From Anastrepha obliqua (Eukaryota > Arthropoda > Insecta > Diptera > Tephritidae), in NCBI RefSeq assembly GCF_027943255.1, contig NC_072892.1:29783792-29847791 (forward strand): 64,000 nucleotides of DNA, read 5' to 3'. Made by a program: the position numbers and the translations under genes. Shown piece by piece: positions 9,300 through 20,559 of this stretch. The notes under the pieces are model-generated. The model was not told the DNA's origin and made no database searches. It worked only from the letters and a program-made list of their open reading frames with translations. Within the stretch, counting starts at the first letter, position 1. Each line of letters opens with the position of its first letter.

Positions 9300-12045
9300 A
9301 GGCGCTTAAAGTTGAGGATATGCCTATTCAAATTGTCTAAAAATACGTGAGAACCACCTGCTTGTAATAAAAATGTGCTGCATAATGGCATTAAACTCAG
9401 TTCGATAGCCTGCCATACTCTGTACACATAAAGTTCTATTTCATCGGAATTCATTTTTTCTTTATTATATGCCAAAATGCAATTACAAGAGCCTAACCAA
9501 ATAGATAAACAGCCCAAGTCTTTCAAGAGTAGTTCCGCTCTTTTGTTGGTGCATGTGCAACACTTCCGGCGAGCCCACAATAGTACCAACTTACATACGT
9601 ACGCAAACTTCCACTAGCGCACACATATCGCACACATGAAAACATTCACACATCCACAAGTAATTAGCTATACCCCAGCACTCGGCCAAATATGGTAAAG
9701 CAACAAGCAACAACAGCGACCGTGCAAGTCAACACACATCTTTGTCATGTGCCACCAGCAAAGTACTGCTTCCAAGCATATGAGGTGTGTTCAGCAATCG
9801 CCAGCGATCAGCGCACGAGGGCTAATGGCAGCGTCAATGCAAAGAGGGTGTTGTTGCTGGCCATGGGCAAGCTGCTGCTGATGGTTGCTGTCATGGTACA
9901 CGACTGTGGTATATCTGACTATGATTTTGCCGGTACTATTGACTCGTGGTCACTTGCAATGCTGATTTACTCGCGCGCAGAGATTCTAGTCGACGATGTT
10001 TATCGCCATTCGACTTTCAATTGATGGCACATTCCAATAATGTCGCGTCTCGCAGGTGGACCTATTCGTTCGTTCGCTTAATGTCCGGTTTGGTGAGCTG
10101 GCTGAAGCATAATTAAGGCAACGCTTACCAACCGGAATATATTCAGTGCGTGTTTCATACTCCCTTTAATATTACGCTTTCAGCTTCATATTTTTTTTTT
10201 TTTTTGTTTTGGCTCAAGTTGATGTGGTGCTTGCTTAAGCGTGTCCGCTTGTATGTGTCCGCTCTGTCATTAATTAAATTCTTTTTATTAGCACACTTGT
10301 TCTCTTCATCGCACATATTTGTGTACATAGCTACACGCGTTATTGCATACGTTTCAAAATGTTTACGAGTAGATGTACAAACGCACATACATCTGCGGCG
10401 CAAGCTCTTCTCCGTTCTTTACTGTTGCTGAGCATCCAGGCCAAATACCTTGATATGTCATTCTATTCTTTGGCTCTAAATCGGGAAATTACCGGAAGTG
10501 GTGGACATTTTAATTTTTATTTAGATTTTTAATCTTTTTGATGCCGGTCATGCTTTTTTGATCGCCAAAGCTTAATAAAGGGAGCCAAAGTCATTTCTGC
10601 TAACCATATCCCCTGCGGAGTTCGACATTTTCCGGTTTTTAATAAAACCATAAAAAAACATTGTTTAGCCACTCTTTTTTTGGAGTCTATGCTAGAGCAT
10701 TCCGCTAGTGAGTGCGAGAGAGCCGGTTCTGCATGAGAAGTTCGCTTTCACAAAATCGCTACTTCGGCTTGACGTGGGCGTTGCTTTAGGTAGATTCCAT
10801 CAAGCATAGCCATATTCTTAGGTGTTTACTTTTTATAAAAATGTATGTGTATACATAAGTAAGTATGTATGTGTATACATATTGCAAGTAATTATTGAAA
10901 ATTCCTGTTTTTGTGATTTTCGCGCTGCCATGCCTTTTTAGTTTTGGGTGGTGCTTATCCCCAACTACTCACCACAGTTGAATATTCATATAGGTGTGTG
11001 TGTATGTACACACATATGTCATTAATATGGATACTCAAGTGTACTTGTAATTATTTGTAATTTTTGAATCACGTTTTTCTCGGCCAATCATTTCTTGTTG
11101 CTCCAACTTGCTTTGCTTGCCGTGGCATTTTAACCGACAACAGAAAATGGAGGATACTAATGAGACCTTTTTAATAGGCCCTGTTGTGTTAGTTTGTATG
11201 GGGAGGAGTATAATGGCTTTGATTTGATCGCCAACCTCTCTATCGCACAGCAATTTTCTGAAGGGGTTTTTCAAGACAGAGCTTTGCCTTCGTGGCTGAT
11301 GCTATGCACGATTGATTTGTTTTGTTACTTTGAATTAATGCATGGATTCTGAAAACTTTTGCGATCTTTGGGGTCGCATTAAATTTTATTTGTAGAAAAG
11401 TATGCGATGGTCATAGCCGTGGTTATATTGATCGGCATTAGTTTGACGAATGCGATGCCTCCTGCTGTTTTGACTCTGTTTTGTATCAGGTGGCTATAAG
11501 GAGTTTAGATCAGAATTGCATTTTATTAAAGAAAAGGTGGGTTTTATTACCTCCGGAACTATAATGACAACACAAATTTTGTAAATATATAATTCTTTTT
11601 GTATAAAATATAATATAACTTTTATGAATCACATTTTTTGTAAAATTCATACCCAAAAAGAAAATAAACTTAATTTTAAATTAAATGTTATTTCAAAGTA
11701 TGTACGAGTACTTCTATATTGCCTTTTTCATTTATTTTATCAAAAACTTTCATCTGGACTTTGTTTGTTTTTGTGTTTACTAAATAAAAATATGCAAATA
11801 AAAAACTGCTTAGCACTTTTGTTCAGAAAACTAAACTCGCCTTCAAAATTTGGCTTAAGTTCAGGGTTACGTATTTTATTCAAAATAAAAATAAAATTGC
11901 ACCTGACAGCAAATGCAAAGTCTTATGCAGTTTTTACTGTAATTAATTTCAATGCGCAAAAATCAATGAGAATTTTAGGCGATTTCAAACTTGCTGTTTA
12001 TACAAGAAATTTAAATTTAATTAATTACTAAAATAAATTGTTTAA
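9300..12045. other. Unannotated stretch, no gene recognised
   Basis: No element or gene was recognised. A 110-residue frame at 9692-10024 has no family motif and two antisense-like alternatives; I consider it chance. TATG/GTATACAT microsatellite patches occur at 10850-10880 and 10990-11020. Sequence from 11570 on is very AT-rich. Confidence 0.4.
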
Positions 12046-12053
12046 ATACAGGC

Positions 12054-12275
12054 AGCCGCCGTAGCCGAATGGTAGGTGCGTGACTACCGTTCGAAAGTGC
12101 ACAAGTTCGTATCTCCGGGCATGAAATACCAAATGATAGAAAAAGTAAAGCGTAAAGTTTTTTCTAATAACGGTCGCCCCTCGGCAGACAATATCTCCGA
12201 GTGTATTTCTGTCATGGAAAAGCGCCTCATAAGAAATCATTTGCTCTTTGGTGCTATGAATCTGCGTAATCAAAT
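12054..12275 (+). mobile_element. SINE 5' portion with tRNA-like head
   Basis: The segment opens GCCGCCGTAGCCGAATGGTA, which contains an RNA polymerase III A-box-like TAGCCGAATGG (12062-12072). A B-box-like GTTCGTATCT follows at 12105-12114. The body then reads 'GCGGTCGCCCCTCGG', 'TCCGAGTGTATTTCTG' and 'CATGGAAAAGCGCCTCAT', matching the minus-strand SINE at 50826-51170. The copy stops at 'TTTGGTGCTATGAATCTGCG', where the other copies continue with the 3' half. The head folds poorly as a tRNA and runs straight into SINE body, so it is a SINE rather than a tRNA gene. Confidence 0.85.
12062..12114 (+). promoter_or_regulatory. Internal pol III A and B boxes of the SINE
   Basis: The A box TAGCCGAATGG and B box GTTCGTATCT are about 32 bp apart, within the range for tRNA-type internal promoters. 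The B box departs from the GGTTCGANTCC consensus at one or two positions, so activity is uncertain. Confidence 0.6.
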
Positions 12276-12589
12276 TTTTTTTTTTCAATTCTTATTAAAC
12301 TTTTTTTAAATTTTGATGAATATTTGTTGAACTTTTATAAATTTTGTACAATGTTTGATACTTTAAATATAATCTTTTTTATAAAATGAATCATTTTTAT
12401 AAAAAAAAAAATTTTATTAAAAAAAAAATTTTTTTAAATAAATAAATAAAAAATCAAAACTGCTCAAAATATTGGATACGCAAACTCTTTCTTGCATATT
12501 GATGAAAATATGTTGAACTTTTGTGAATCTTTTGCAAAGTTTGTAATAAGAAAGTAATACTCGTATTACATCTGCCACCCCTAGATCTC

Positions 12590-13733
12590 TTCTGCAAATA
12601 CTCAGCGGCCTAGTCCGCTTTAAGGCTCAAAGAGAGCTCACAATGGAGGACTGTCACACATGGACATTCAACCATCTTAGACTCTTACACGGATATACCC
12701 ACTGACTGTGATTATCACCCTTCCATTCTTTGCTTCGAAAGGAATTTTCTAATGAAAGTCCCTTCTAGACTGAAATGGCTTGAAGAAGATCCAACACCCA
12801 ACACACCCGTTAAGATCTACACGGGCGGATTTAAAATGAACACCGGTGTAGGATCAGGGTTATTTTGCGAAGAGCTTTCTATTAGTGAATCCTTTAAACT
12901 ACCGGATCACTGTAGCGTTTTTCAAGCGGATATAAACGCTATTCATGAAGCCTTAAAATGGTTAAAGATAAACAGAATATCATCAACGGATATCTGCACT
13001 CTATCAGACAGCCAAGGAACATCAAGGGCATCAAGGAGTGTCTTACATTACCGCCATTCTCTAAATGAGATGGCTAAACAGTATCGTTTTAGCTTATGCT
13101 GGGTTCCTGGCCCCAGAGAGACACCAGGGAACTGTAGGGCAGACCAACTTGCAGTAAAAGGTACCTGTATGCCAGACATAAGTAATTTTCTGGACATACC
13201 TCTCGCACCTTGTAAGCTTCTCATTAAGGTCGCACTAATCAATTCTTAAAATCAAAGATGGATTAGCGCTAACACCTGTGAAATTGCTGGGCAAACATGG
13301 CCAAGGCTAAACTTACGTCTGTCCAAGAGTATTATAAAACTGAGTAGTCTTCAAATCAGGACCTTAGTAGGGGCCCTCTCAGGACATTGTCTCATAGGAA
13401 ATCATGCAAGGAGATTAGGCGTTTACACGCATGATTTCTGTCATAGCTGCAGAAATGAGGAGGAGTTGGAAACATTTCAACACCTTTTTTGCACATGCCC
13501 AGCTCTAGCCAGAAGCAGGAACCGATATTTAAGATCCTATTTCTGAAGGAATATATATAATCTATACACTTTAGGTATCAACAACCTTTTACGCTTTGTC
13601 AAAAGCTCAGGATGGTTCAACATGGAGAGGGAAATCTAGCCCAGGCCCTGCGGCTCACAACGAACCAATTTCGTGGTCTAAGTGGCATCGTTGACTCTAT
13701 GTGCGATGCGACAGCCAAATCTAGCCTAACCTT
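12590..13733 (+). mobile_element. RNase H-bearing LINE 3' part (family LINE-A) with CCTAA-type tail
   Basis: This is the 3' third of a non-LTR element: an RT-to-RNase H linker (about 12600-12800), the RNase H domain (12820-13170), then a C-terminal zinc-knuckle region (13250-13545: NHARRLGVYTHDFCHSCRNE, LFCTCPALARSRNRYLRSYF) and a 3' UTR. The UTR holds 'GGTATCAACAACCTTTTACG' and ends 'GACAGCCAAATCTAGCCTAACC'. A second copy lies inverted at 44462-45012 and a 70 bp 3' scrap at 40533-40605. The ending in CCTAACC rather than poly(A) is a family trait seen in both larger copies. Confidence 0.88.
12752..13249 (+). pseudogene. LINE-A RNase H domain reading frame
   Basis: Open frame of 165 residues. 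RNase H motifs in order: VKIYTGGFKMNTG (the usual first Asp of TDGS is Gly here), CSVFQADINAIHEALKWL (usual Glu is Asp), DICTLSDSQGTSR (Asp kept) and GNCRADQLAVKG (Asp kept). Two of four catalytic positions are therefore substituted. It ends at a TAA after VALINS. The inverted copy at 44.9 kb reads straight through this point, so the stop is a nonsense mutation and the knuckle region follows in the same frame. Confidence 0.85.
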
Positions 13734-13739
13734 TGCAAA

Positions 13740-15015
13740 GTTTGAAACTGTAATATGATCTCTTTCTATAAAAACGAAAAAACATTCATGAGACAAAAAC
13801 ATTTTTTATTATAAAAAAATATTAAAATTAAAAAATAAATAAGTCCATTATTTAAGTACACTTTTTTCTAGTATAATTACATACTTGGGCTACAGAATTT
13901 TCTCCACTCAATATATGCCAATTATAATGCACACAAACTCTGATTCTCTTTGCATTTTCACTTTCAATTGAAGAATAGAGCGAGCGCTAGGAATGGGAGG
14001 GTTTAAATGCTGAAAGAAGGGAACGAGCGTTTGAAGACTGTGAATTGGGGACAATATTGGATCCAGAGGGGCGTTAAAATTAAAAAAAAGTTCTTAAGCC
14101 TTTAAGTGTAAATAGCCTCGTTTCAAATGCCGAAAAGTGGTTTCATATGAGCTGATGCTAAGAGAGGCAAAAGCAGCTCTACTGCAGTGTAATACACCTT
14201 GGGTGATATAAAAAAAGTTTGTTTTTGGTGGGTTGGCTTGTGAAGAAAAAACGATTTATTATGGCAACCACAGCCCCAAAATTCTGTTTGAGCAAGCAAA
14301 AAAAAATATATGAATCTTACTTATAAATAGTTAATAGTTTTCTTATTCTCATTTTTACGATGGTACTGATTACCATCCCTATTTTCAAATCATAGTTTTT
14401 GTGAATTTCATGTGCATACTCCATCTATAACCTTAAAACACAATTTAAATTCATTGAACCGTATGCCAGCGTATGTGATACGTATGGGCGTATATGTATG
14501 AGTTATGGTGGGCATCCCAATAAGCAAAGATAATCAATAAATCACTTGAAGGCTTTCTTAATTAAAACTTTCCTTGTAAAAGAAAAAGAGCCATTGAAAT
14601 GAGTAAGCAAAAAAGCCTTAATTTACACAACAAAACAAAGCATTCAAGCACTTACGCACACACACATGTGCATTTTATGCATATACATACATGCATACAA
14701 CGGGAGATTTTCACACGTGCGTGTATGTACACACATACATATGAAGCACCGAAGTCGAAGGATGCTACATGAAAGGATGCCATAGAAAGAATGCAAGTAT
14801 AAGAATCTACACCACAGCCGCTCGAACAAAATTCATGAGACAAAGAAAAAATATAAACTATTAAGCCATTAAATCAAGCATAAAATGAGCTGAAATAGTT
14901 TGTGAAACATTGACAAAACATAACTCGAGAAAAAGGAGGAGTAGTAACTAAAAAAGAATTCAATGAACGCCTAGAATTACACGAATATTTATTGGATTTG
15001 TTTTGTAAGGTAGCG
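13740..15015. other. Unannotated AT-rich stretch
   Basis: No gene or element was recognised. A run of CACACA/TACATA microsatellite lies at 14655-14745. The antisense frames over it encode Cys/Met/His repeats that are microsatellite artefacts. Confidence 0.4.
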
Positions 15016-15032
15016 ATGGGTGTTTGGTAATA

Positions 15033-16189
15033 CAAGGTGGCACAAAATCAATCAACCTAACGGAAGATTTTTAATTTTTGCAAATGGCGTACGAAATCTT
15101 ATTTGACACTCGTAAAGTGAACAGCTGCAGTATACAAACAGACAAACAATGGAGAGCTTAGAGATGGAAATAAAGCTTACATCATACAAAATATTTGGTT
15201 TTTATATCTTCTGCTCAAATATGAACGAGACTGATTTAATAAAACACAAACGGTTAATTATTGTTCAATTTTTATTTTATCTCCTTCAAAGTAATCACCA
15301 TTGGAGGGAAAAACATGTGCCAACGTTTTTTCCAATCATCATAGCATTTCTGGAAGGCCGATTTCGGTATGGATTTCAGTTCCTTCTTCGAATTCTCTTT
15401 TATGACTTCAATTGTCTCAAAATGTTTTCCACGGAGCGGCAACTTGAGCTTGGGAAACAGGAAAAAGTCACATGGAGCTATATCAGGCGAATACGGTGCT
15501 TGCGGAACGATATTAACATTATTTTTGTTCAAATAATCGCGAACAAGACGTGATGTATGAGTTGGTGCATTATCGTGATGCAAGAACCATGACTTGTTGT
15601 CCCACAATTCCTTCCTTTTAAGACGAATGTTCTCGCGCAAACGCTTTAAAACGTCTAAATAATATTCAGCGTTAACCGATCGGCCTTGCGGAAGGAACTC
15701 CGAGTGCACCACACCTTCGTAATCGAAAAAAACAGTCAGCATAATCTTAATTTTTGAACGACTTTGGCGTGTTTTTTTGGGTTGATGTACGGCCTTCTTT
15801 GAACGATTTGTACCACTGGAAAACACGTGCACGCGATAGAGCAGAGTCCCCATAGGTTGTCTGCAACATTTTTAAGGCGTCTGAAGCCGAAATTTTGTTG
15901 GAATAACAAAATTTCAAACAAACTCTTTGTTCAACTTGAATTTCCATCGTTAAATTCGAAAAACACACTCGAGCTTGACTTGTTTACAGTAGCGCAGAAA
16001 ACAAACTATGTGACATATCACGCTGAAATTTGCCATGTAAGCTTATAACAGTCCTACTAAAAAACAAAAAATTTATTTTTGCCATATGTCATCCGCGGAC
16101 CGTTTTATTGATAAAGTCTCGTTCATATTTGAGCAGAAGTTATAGTAGAAAAGTTATTCAAAAACAAATTAATTAACTTTGCGCTACCT
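15033..16189 (-). mobile_element. Internally deleted mariner (DD34D) with TIRs
   Basis: The ends are CAAGGTGGCACAAAATCAAT (15033) and the inverse AAGGTAGCGCAAAGTTAATT (16189), flanked by TA. The minus-strand transposase N-terminus (MEIQVEQRVCLKFCYSNKIS, then LKMLQTTYGDSALSRARVFQ, WYKSFKEGRTS, from about 15945) joins directly near 15780 to the catalytic half (SKIKIMLTVFFDYEGVVHSE onward). The linker and the first catalytic Asp are missing. The other two are intact: LHHDNAPTHTS and APYSPDIAPCDFFLFP, 34 residues apart; the protein ends MVITLKEIK at 15272. An inner inverted repeat, CTTCTGCTCAAATATGAACG, occurs at 15210-15232 and inverted at 16108-16130. A related MITE lies at 59043-59364. Confidence 0.9.
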
Positions 16190-16198
16190 TATATGTAA

Positions 16199-16738
16199 AG
16201 GGTTTTCCAACAACAGGTGCTGCGCTATCGAGACATGATTAACGATTTTTTATGGCCGGAATCGGATGGTATTCATTAGGACAAAGTTTGTTTTCAACAA
16301 GACGGCGCTACGTGCCACACAAGCAACGAAACCATTGATCTTTTACGGGAAAAGTTTCCGGACCGTGTTATTTCTCGAAGAGGTGATCACAATTGGCCAC
16401 CGAGATCTTGTGATTTAACACCTTGTGACTTTTTTCTTTGGGGCAACGTGAAAGGGAAGGTCTACGCTAACAGTCCAGGGTCGATTCAAGATCTCAAATA
16501 TGGAATTCGTGAGGCTATCGAGGACATAGGGCAGCCACTTTGCAATTCGGTTATGGAAAATTTCATGAAAAGGATGTTTTGTTCTGTAAGCGTGGTCGTG
16601 GTGGTCATTTGCTTGATATTATTTTCCACTATTGATGGCATACCTTCTTCTTTATAATGAAATAAACATCCGATCATTTATATTAAAAAATAGCATTTTT
16701 CTTCGAATACCAAAATAACACCTCTTATTGGAAAACCC
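16199..16738 (+). mobile_element. Deleted DD41D (rosa/VISITOR-like) element, C-terminal half only
   Basis: The TIRs are AGGGTTTTCCAACAACAGGT (16199) and the inverse GGGTTTTCCAATAAGAGGTG (ending 16738), with TA flanks. The interior starts inside the catalytic domain: LRYRDMINDFLWPESDG, then VCFQQDGATCHTSNETIDLL (second Asp) and NWPPRSCDLTPCDFFLWGNV (third Asp). The spacing between those Asps counts to 41, diagnostic of DD41D, a clade first known from tephritid rosa elements (family knowledge). It lacks the whole DNA-binding domain and the first Asp. It begins about 10 bp after the mariner at 15033-16189. Confidence 0.88.
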
Positions 16739-16739
16739 T

Positions 16740-17150
16740 ATATATCACGCGAAAAGCGAGATTTTTATTCGGGGAATTTTTTCTACAAAATCTACTAAAT
16801 TTTCTAAACAAAAAATCTATGAAAAAACAAAAATAAAATAAATTATGAAAACAAATTAAATCGAAATCTCAACGGAATCAATAATCGTACGAAAATAAAA
16901 TAAAACAACTTAACTTTTTTTAATAATATTTTTTTCAAAATTGGCATACAGTTTGTTTGTACACGGTTGATGATCTCAAATATTATATAAGAAATACTTA
17001 AACTTACGAAGGATTATATTAACATTTTATGAAAAAAAAATTTTTTTTCGAAATTTTACAGGTATCTGTCTGTCCCCTTAATAAACACCATTCTTTACTT
17101 TTACTACAAAATTTAAGTTTTGAATAGAGTCTGAAAGTGATTTGATGATA
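16740..17150. other. Unannotated AT-rich spacer
   Basis: Poly(A)/poly(T)-rich sequence with no coding or repeat signature. Confidence 0.4.
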
Positions 17151-17159
17151 CGATGATTA

Positions 17160-17720
17160 ATTGCTGTCGCGCCGATCACTGAACGCAGAATGCCAGAAAA
17201 AATGATTTCCACTAATTTCGGATTTCAGCTTTTGCCTTAACCTGCGCCCATGTCAGGTTTGCATGCTCCCTGTGGATTCCAGTCTAAAGCAGCTCTGCTG
17301 ACGTTGTGCGCTGGTTTGTGCAAATTAGTGCCATTCTCTCCACGAATCTCAATATTTATGGACTTTATCGGTTACACCTATTGAGTAGATCCAAATTTGA
17401 GATCCCATTTTTGGACCACCAGATACGGAGATTTCAGCGAAAACAAAGATTTACAATCGTTTGAATTTTATTTGTTATTTCGTCAGATATTAGCCAAATT
17501 TCACCACAGCCATTGAGCAGGACGAATTTAACGTTAGTGCTGAAAATACGAAGCTTGATTTTGTCAGCTTGCCAACTGCTTCGAATACAAAACTTTATTT
17601 AAACTCGCGAAACCGCCCTTTGCTTTAACGATTCGGTGTTTTATGTCTCTTAAAGTATTCTGAGGTAGTTTCAAGAAGCCGTGACCAAGCTGCTTTAATG
17701 GAAAGAAGTAAGGAAATTTT
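17160..17720 (-). mobile_element. RTE-like LINE C-terminal relic
   Basis: The minus strand reads, across several frames, LRDIKHRIVKAKGGFASLNK, IKLRIFSTNVKFVLLNGCGE, IWLISDEITNKIQ, NLRIWWSKNGISNLDLLNRC and, near 17240, LTWAQVKAKAEIRN. The FASLNKVL...STNVK..LL.GCE and R.L.RIWWP...ISN..L motifs are typical of the RT-to-C-terminus region of RTE-like elements. It is heavily decayed and related to the plus-strand RTE at 56.5 kb. It is truncated by the LINE-B copy that follows on the opposite strand. Confidence 0.7.
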
Positions 17721-17721
17721 G

Positions 17722-18300
17722 TTGGCAAGAGAGATTCTCCGTTGTATTTCAAGGATTGTATTCAAACGAAGAATCTCCCTTACCAACAAGTGCTACTTTG
17801 GATTAAGTAGGCGATTGAGTAGTAAAGTCCTCTCTCCACAAACAAAACTAACACTTTATAAGGCTCTCTTATCATGCCCGTTCTAACGTATGGCGCAGAA
17901 GCTCGGACGATGACAACATCCGATGAGGCGTCCCTTGGAGTGTTTGAGAGAAAGATTCTGCGGGAGATTTTTGGAATTTTGAATGTTGGTGACGGCGAGT
18001 ATCGCAGGCGATGGAACAATTAGTTGTACGAGCTTTACGACAACATAGACATTGCACAGCGAATAAAGATCCAGCGTCTACGTTGACTGAATGGATACAA
18101 ACACTCCGGCTCTGAAAGTATACGACACAGTGTACCAGCTGGCCAAGGGAGAGGAAGGCCTCTTCTGCGTCGGACTCGGCTTCATTTTGTGTGTCGAACT
18201 AACGCCGATTAGCACGAGAAAGAAACGATTGTTGCGCTTTGCTAAACTCGGCCAAATTCGCGTAAGCGATTATCGCGCCAATTAAGAAAAAGAAGAAGAA
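17722..18300 (+). mobile_element. LINE-B 3' end (RT C-terminus) with inverted 5' junction
   Basis: Plus-strand motifs: RISLTNKCYFGLSRRLSSKV, LTLYKALL, VLTYGAEA(R)TMTTSDEASL, GVFERKILREIFGIL, then AQRIKIQRLR. The 3' end runs 'GCTAAACTCGGCCAAATTCG', 'ATTATCGCGCCAATTAAGAA' and an AAGAAG tail at 18298. Frames break repeatedly. Homologous minus-strand copies lie at 45013-45547 and 59800-60150. At the 5' side, 17722-17755 is an inverted copy of the segment that begins forward at about 17768, so the start is a small foldback. Confidence 0.88.
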
Positions 18301-18309
18301 TGAAATTTT

Positions 18310-20075
18310 ATCTTCAATTTGTTTTCGCTTCTCACACATTTTTCCCTTCATTTTAGCAAGTAGTTGTGGAAGTTGTTGCTTCAGTGGCTAATGAATTAAT
18401 TAAGCCGATAGATAGTCTTAGCTACTAGGGCCTTTCATAATGTAATATAATTATTCATAAATGTAATATATAAAAAATAAATATGTATTTTTAGCACAGT
18501 TTATTGGCTTTGCAATTTGTTTTTGTCCTTTCATCGAACTTCATATCACAAATTATTTAATTTACACCAAAGATGTAATTCCATTCGAACTTCCTCAAAA
18601 TCTGCTTCAAAGTCATCACATCTATGGAATAAAATTTTTGACGGTGGTTTAACACAAAACTCCCCTTGGTTACGCGCATGAGGTACATGGATATTCATAC
18701 GACCTACGAGCTCTTCAATATTTATGTATTTTCAAAGATTTATTTTCTTAACATAAGAAAAAATCAACGTCGTCTTCGACTTCAAGCAAAGATGCTCAAA
18801 CCTTAGCTAATTAAATGTGCCATCAACGAGAAATCACTTTCCCCATTTTTTTTTCTTTTATTTAAATAAGCTAAATTCGTGAACGCCAACTAACTCGCAC
18901 CTCAGTTCCTCAACATTAACAGGCGCACTTCATCAAAATCCCCTTTGGGAATGCCTGACCTTAAGCATCAACTTACAGCCACAATTTGCGGCCAATGAGT
19001 ATAAGAAGAAGAAATACTTACATGAAAAACCATAATATTTTGCCTTAATTGTCCATAAAAATGCTGAAATTTTTGTTATGGGCAAAGAAACATTGAAAGC
19101 GAGAAGCACAAACAAAAGCCACAACAAACCCAAAATCCTTGTAGATTTCAGTGGTGTGCCTCTTATTTGACATTTGTCGCCACTTTGCGGACGTTTCACC
19201 TTGAAGTGCCAAGTTGGCATTTGCCATGCAATGAAGAAGGCGTCGAACGGACACTTTCGACCACATTGAAATTACCCGCCTGTTCCGAATTTCCAGCGAA
19301 GAAATCAAATACGTTTACAACAATCATAGCCGAAGAAAATCATCCCTCAATTAGTGTACTTACTTACATTGAGCTTAAGTATTTTGGCCATAAGGGGCGA
19401 AGTTCTTAGACGACGCTTTTTATTTATATTTCGGTATTTACTTTTGCGCTTTTCTTGTCTTCGCCAACCAACGCAATTCCTTTGTTCGGCAACCGACTAG
19501 TGGGGTGGTTATAAACAACTTAAGTTGTTGAAAATTTGTTGAGAAAGTTTTCTTGACTTGTTTCCGCTTTTGAGGATTTGAGAATGTCCGGAAGTAATAG
19601 GAATAATTAGGACATGGGAACATTTAATGCATACTTTTGGAAATGCTATGGTATGCTATGGTTCGGGCTGTTGAATGCGTTAAGTGTTAAGTGGAGGAGA
19701 ATAAATGTGGTTAAAAGTGCGAAAATATTATGCAAGATTCAACAGGAAATGGAAAGATGTATTATTTTAACTGCCAACGTCCATCTTCGAGTAGTAGAGA
19801 AATCCATTTTAGCGAGGGTCTGATTGTAAATTAACGAGATTCACATAAATTTATGATTATAATTGGCGCTTACAAGCGTTGTTGGGTATTTGGTCGACCC
19901 CTCATATTCTGTCAAATTCGCTTTTAAAACGTAAAATTTTCTGGGTTAGAGAACTCATCAAATAAGGAAATGTTTATGACCTAAGATGGAATGACATGGA
20001 AGATAACACAAGAAAGCATTAAAACAGCCAACAAAAAAAAAATGTGACAACTTGCAATGAGCAGTACTAACAGGC
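18310..20075. other. Unannotated stretch with a weak SINE scrap
   Basis: No gene was recognised. The antisense-overlapping frames at 18933-19308 have no motif. At 19858-19905, 'AATTGGCGCTTACAAGCG...GTATTTGGTCGACCCCTC' resembles the inverted 3' end of the SINE family, a short degraded minus-strand scrap. Confidence 0.4.
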
Positions 20076-20079
20076 TTTA

Positions 20080-20425
20080 GGCTTTTAGATTTTAATATAG
20101 GACATAATTACTTTAAGGATGATAGGAAGAGGAAGGTAAAGAATTTCATTGACTTTTAAAGCTAGAAATGGGTGCAATATGCTAAGGGGCTGTATAGGGA
20201 AAACTGTTTCATCCGTAGCTTAAATGAAACTGAAACAATCCAGTATTTTCTTGGAAGATGCCCATATAGAAATTTCATCGGCACGCAGCTTTTGGGAAAC
20301 ACTTTCTAGTTCAATCTGGAATTGTACAAGTTGTGAACGGTATCGATGAGCCAAATTGGAGAAATCTTACGAACTTTATTATTGGAGCTTTACGATGTAG
20401 ACAATTTATCTTAGATGAATAATAC
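20080..20425 (+). mobile_element. LINE C-terminal zinc-knuckle relic
   Basis: The plus strand reads SLNETETIQYFLGRCPYRNF near 20215-20280. In shifted frames it continues to VNGIDEPNWRNLTNFIIGAL, then RCRQFILDE before a stop near 20420. ETETIQxFLxxCP is the end-of-polyprotein knuckle of Jockey-like LINEs. No RT core is left upstream. Confidence 0.5.
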
Positions 20426-20559
20426 TGATCTTTTTTCCGGCAAACGATTTAATATGTCAATGATGTATTCATTTTAAATGTCATATATTTTTGGTAATTT
20501 AATTTTATAAGTTATAAATTAATCCAAATGATGTATCTATCTATAATTATGAACCATTT

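Noticed and set aside
9692..10024. 110-residue plus-strand frame
   Set aside because: No family motif or splice context was seen; length is within chance for this GC content.
11624..12031. 135-residue plus-strand frame
   Set aside because: Extremely AT-rich with Lys/Asn/Phe/Leu bias and no motif; probably chance.
12054..12125. Functional tRNA gene
   Set aside because: A and B boxes are present, but the arms do not fold well and the sequence continues into SINE body shared with other copies.
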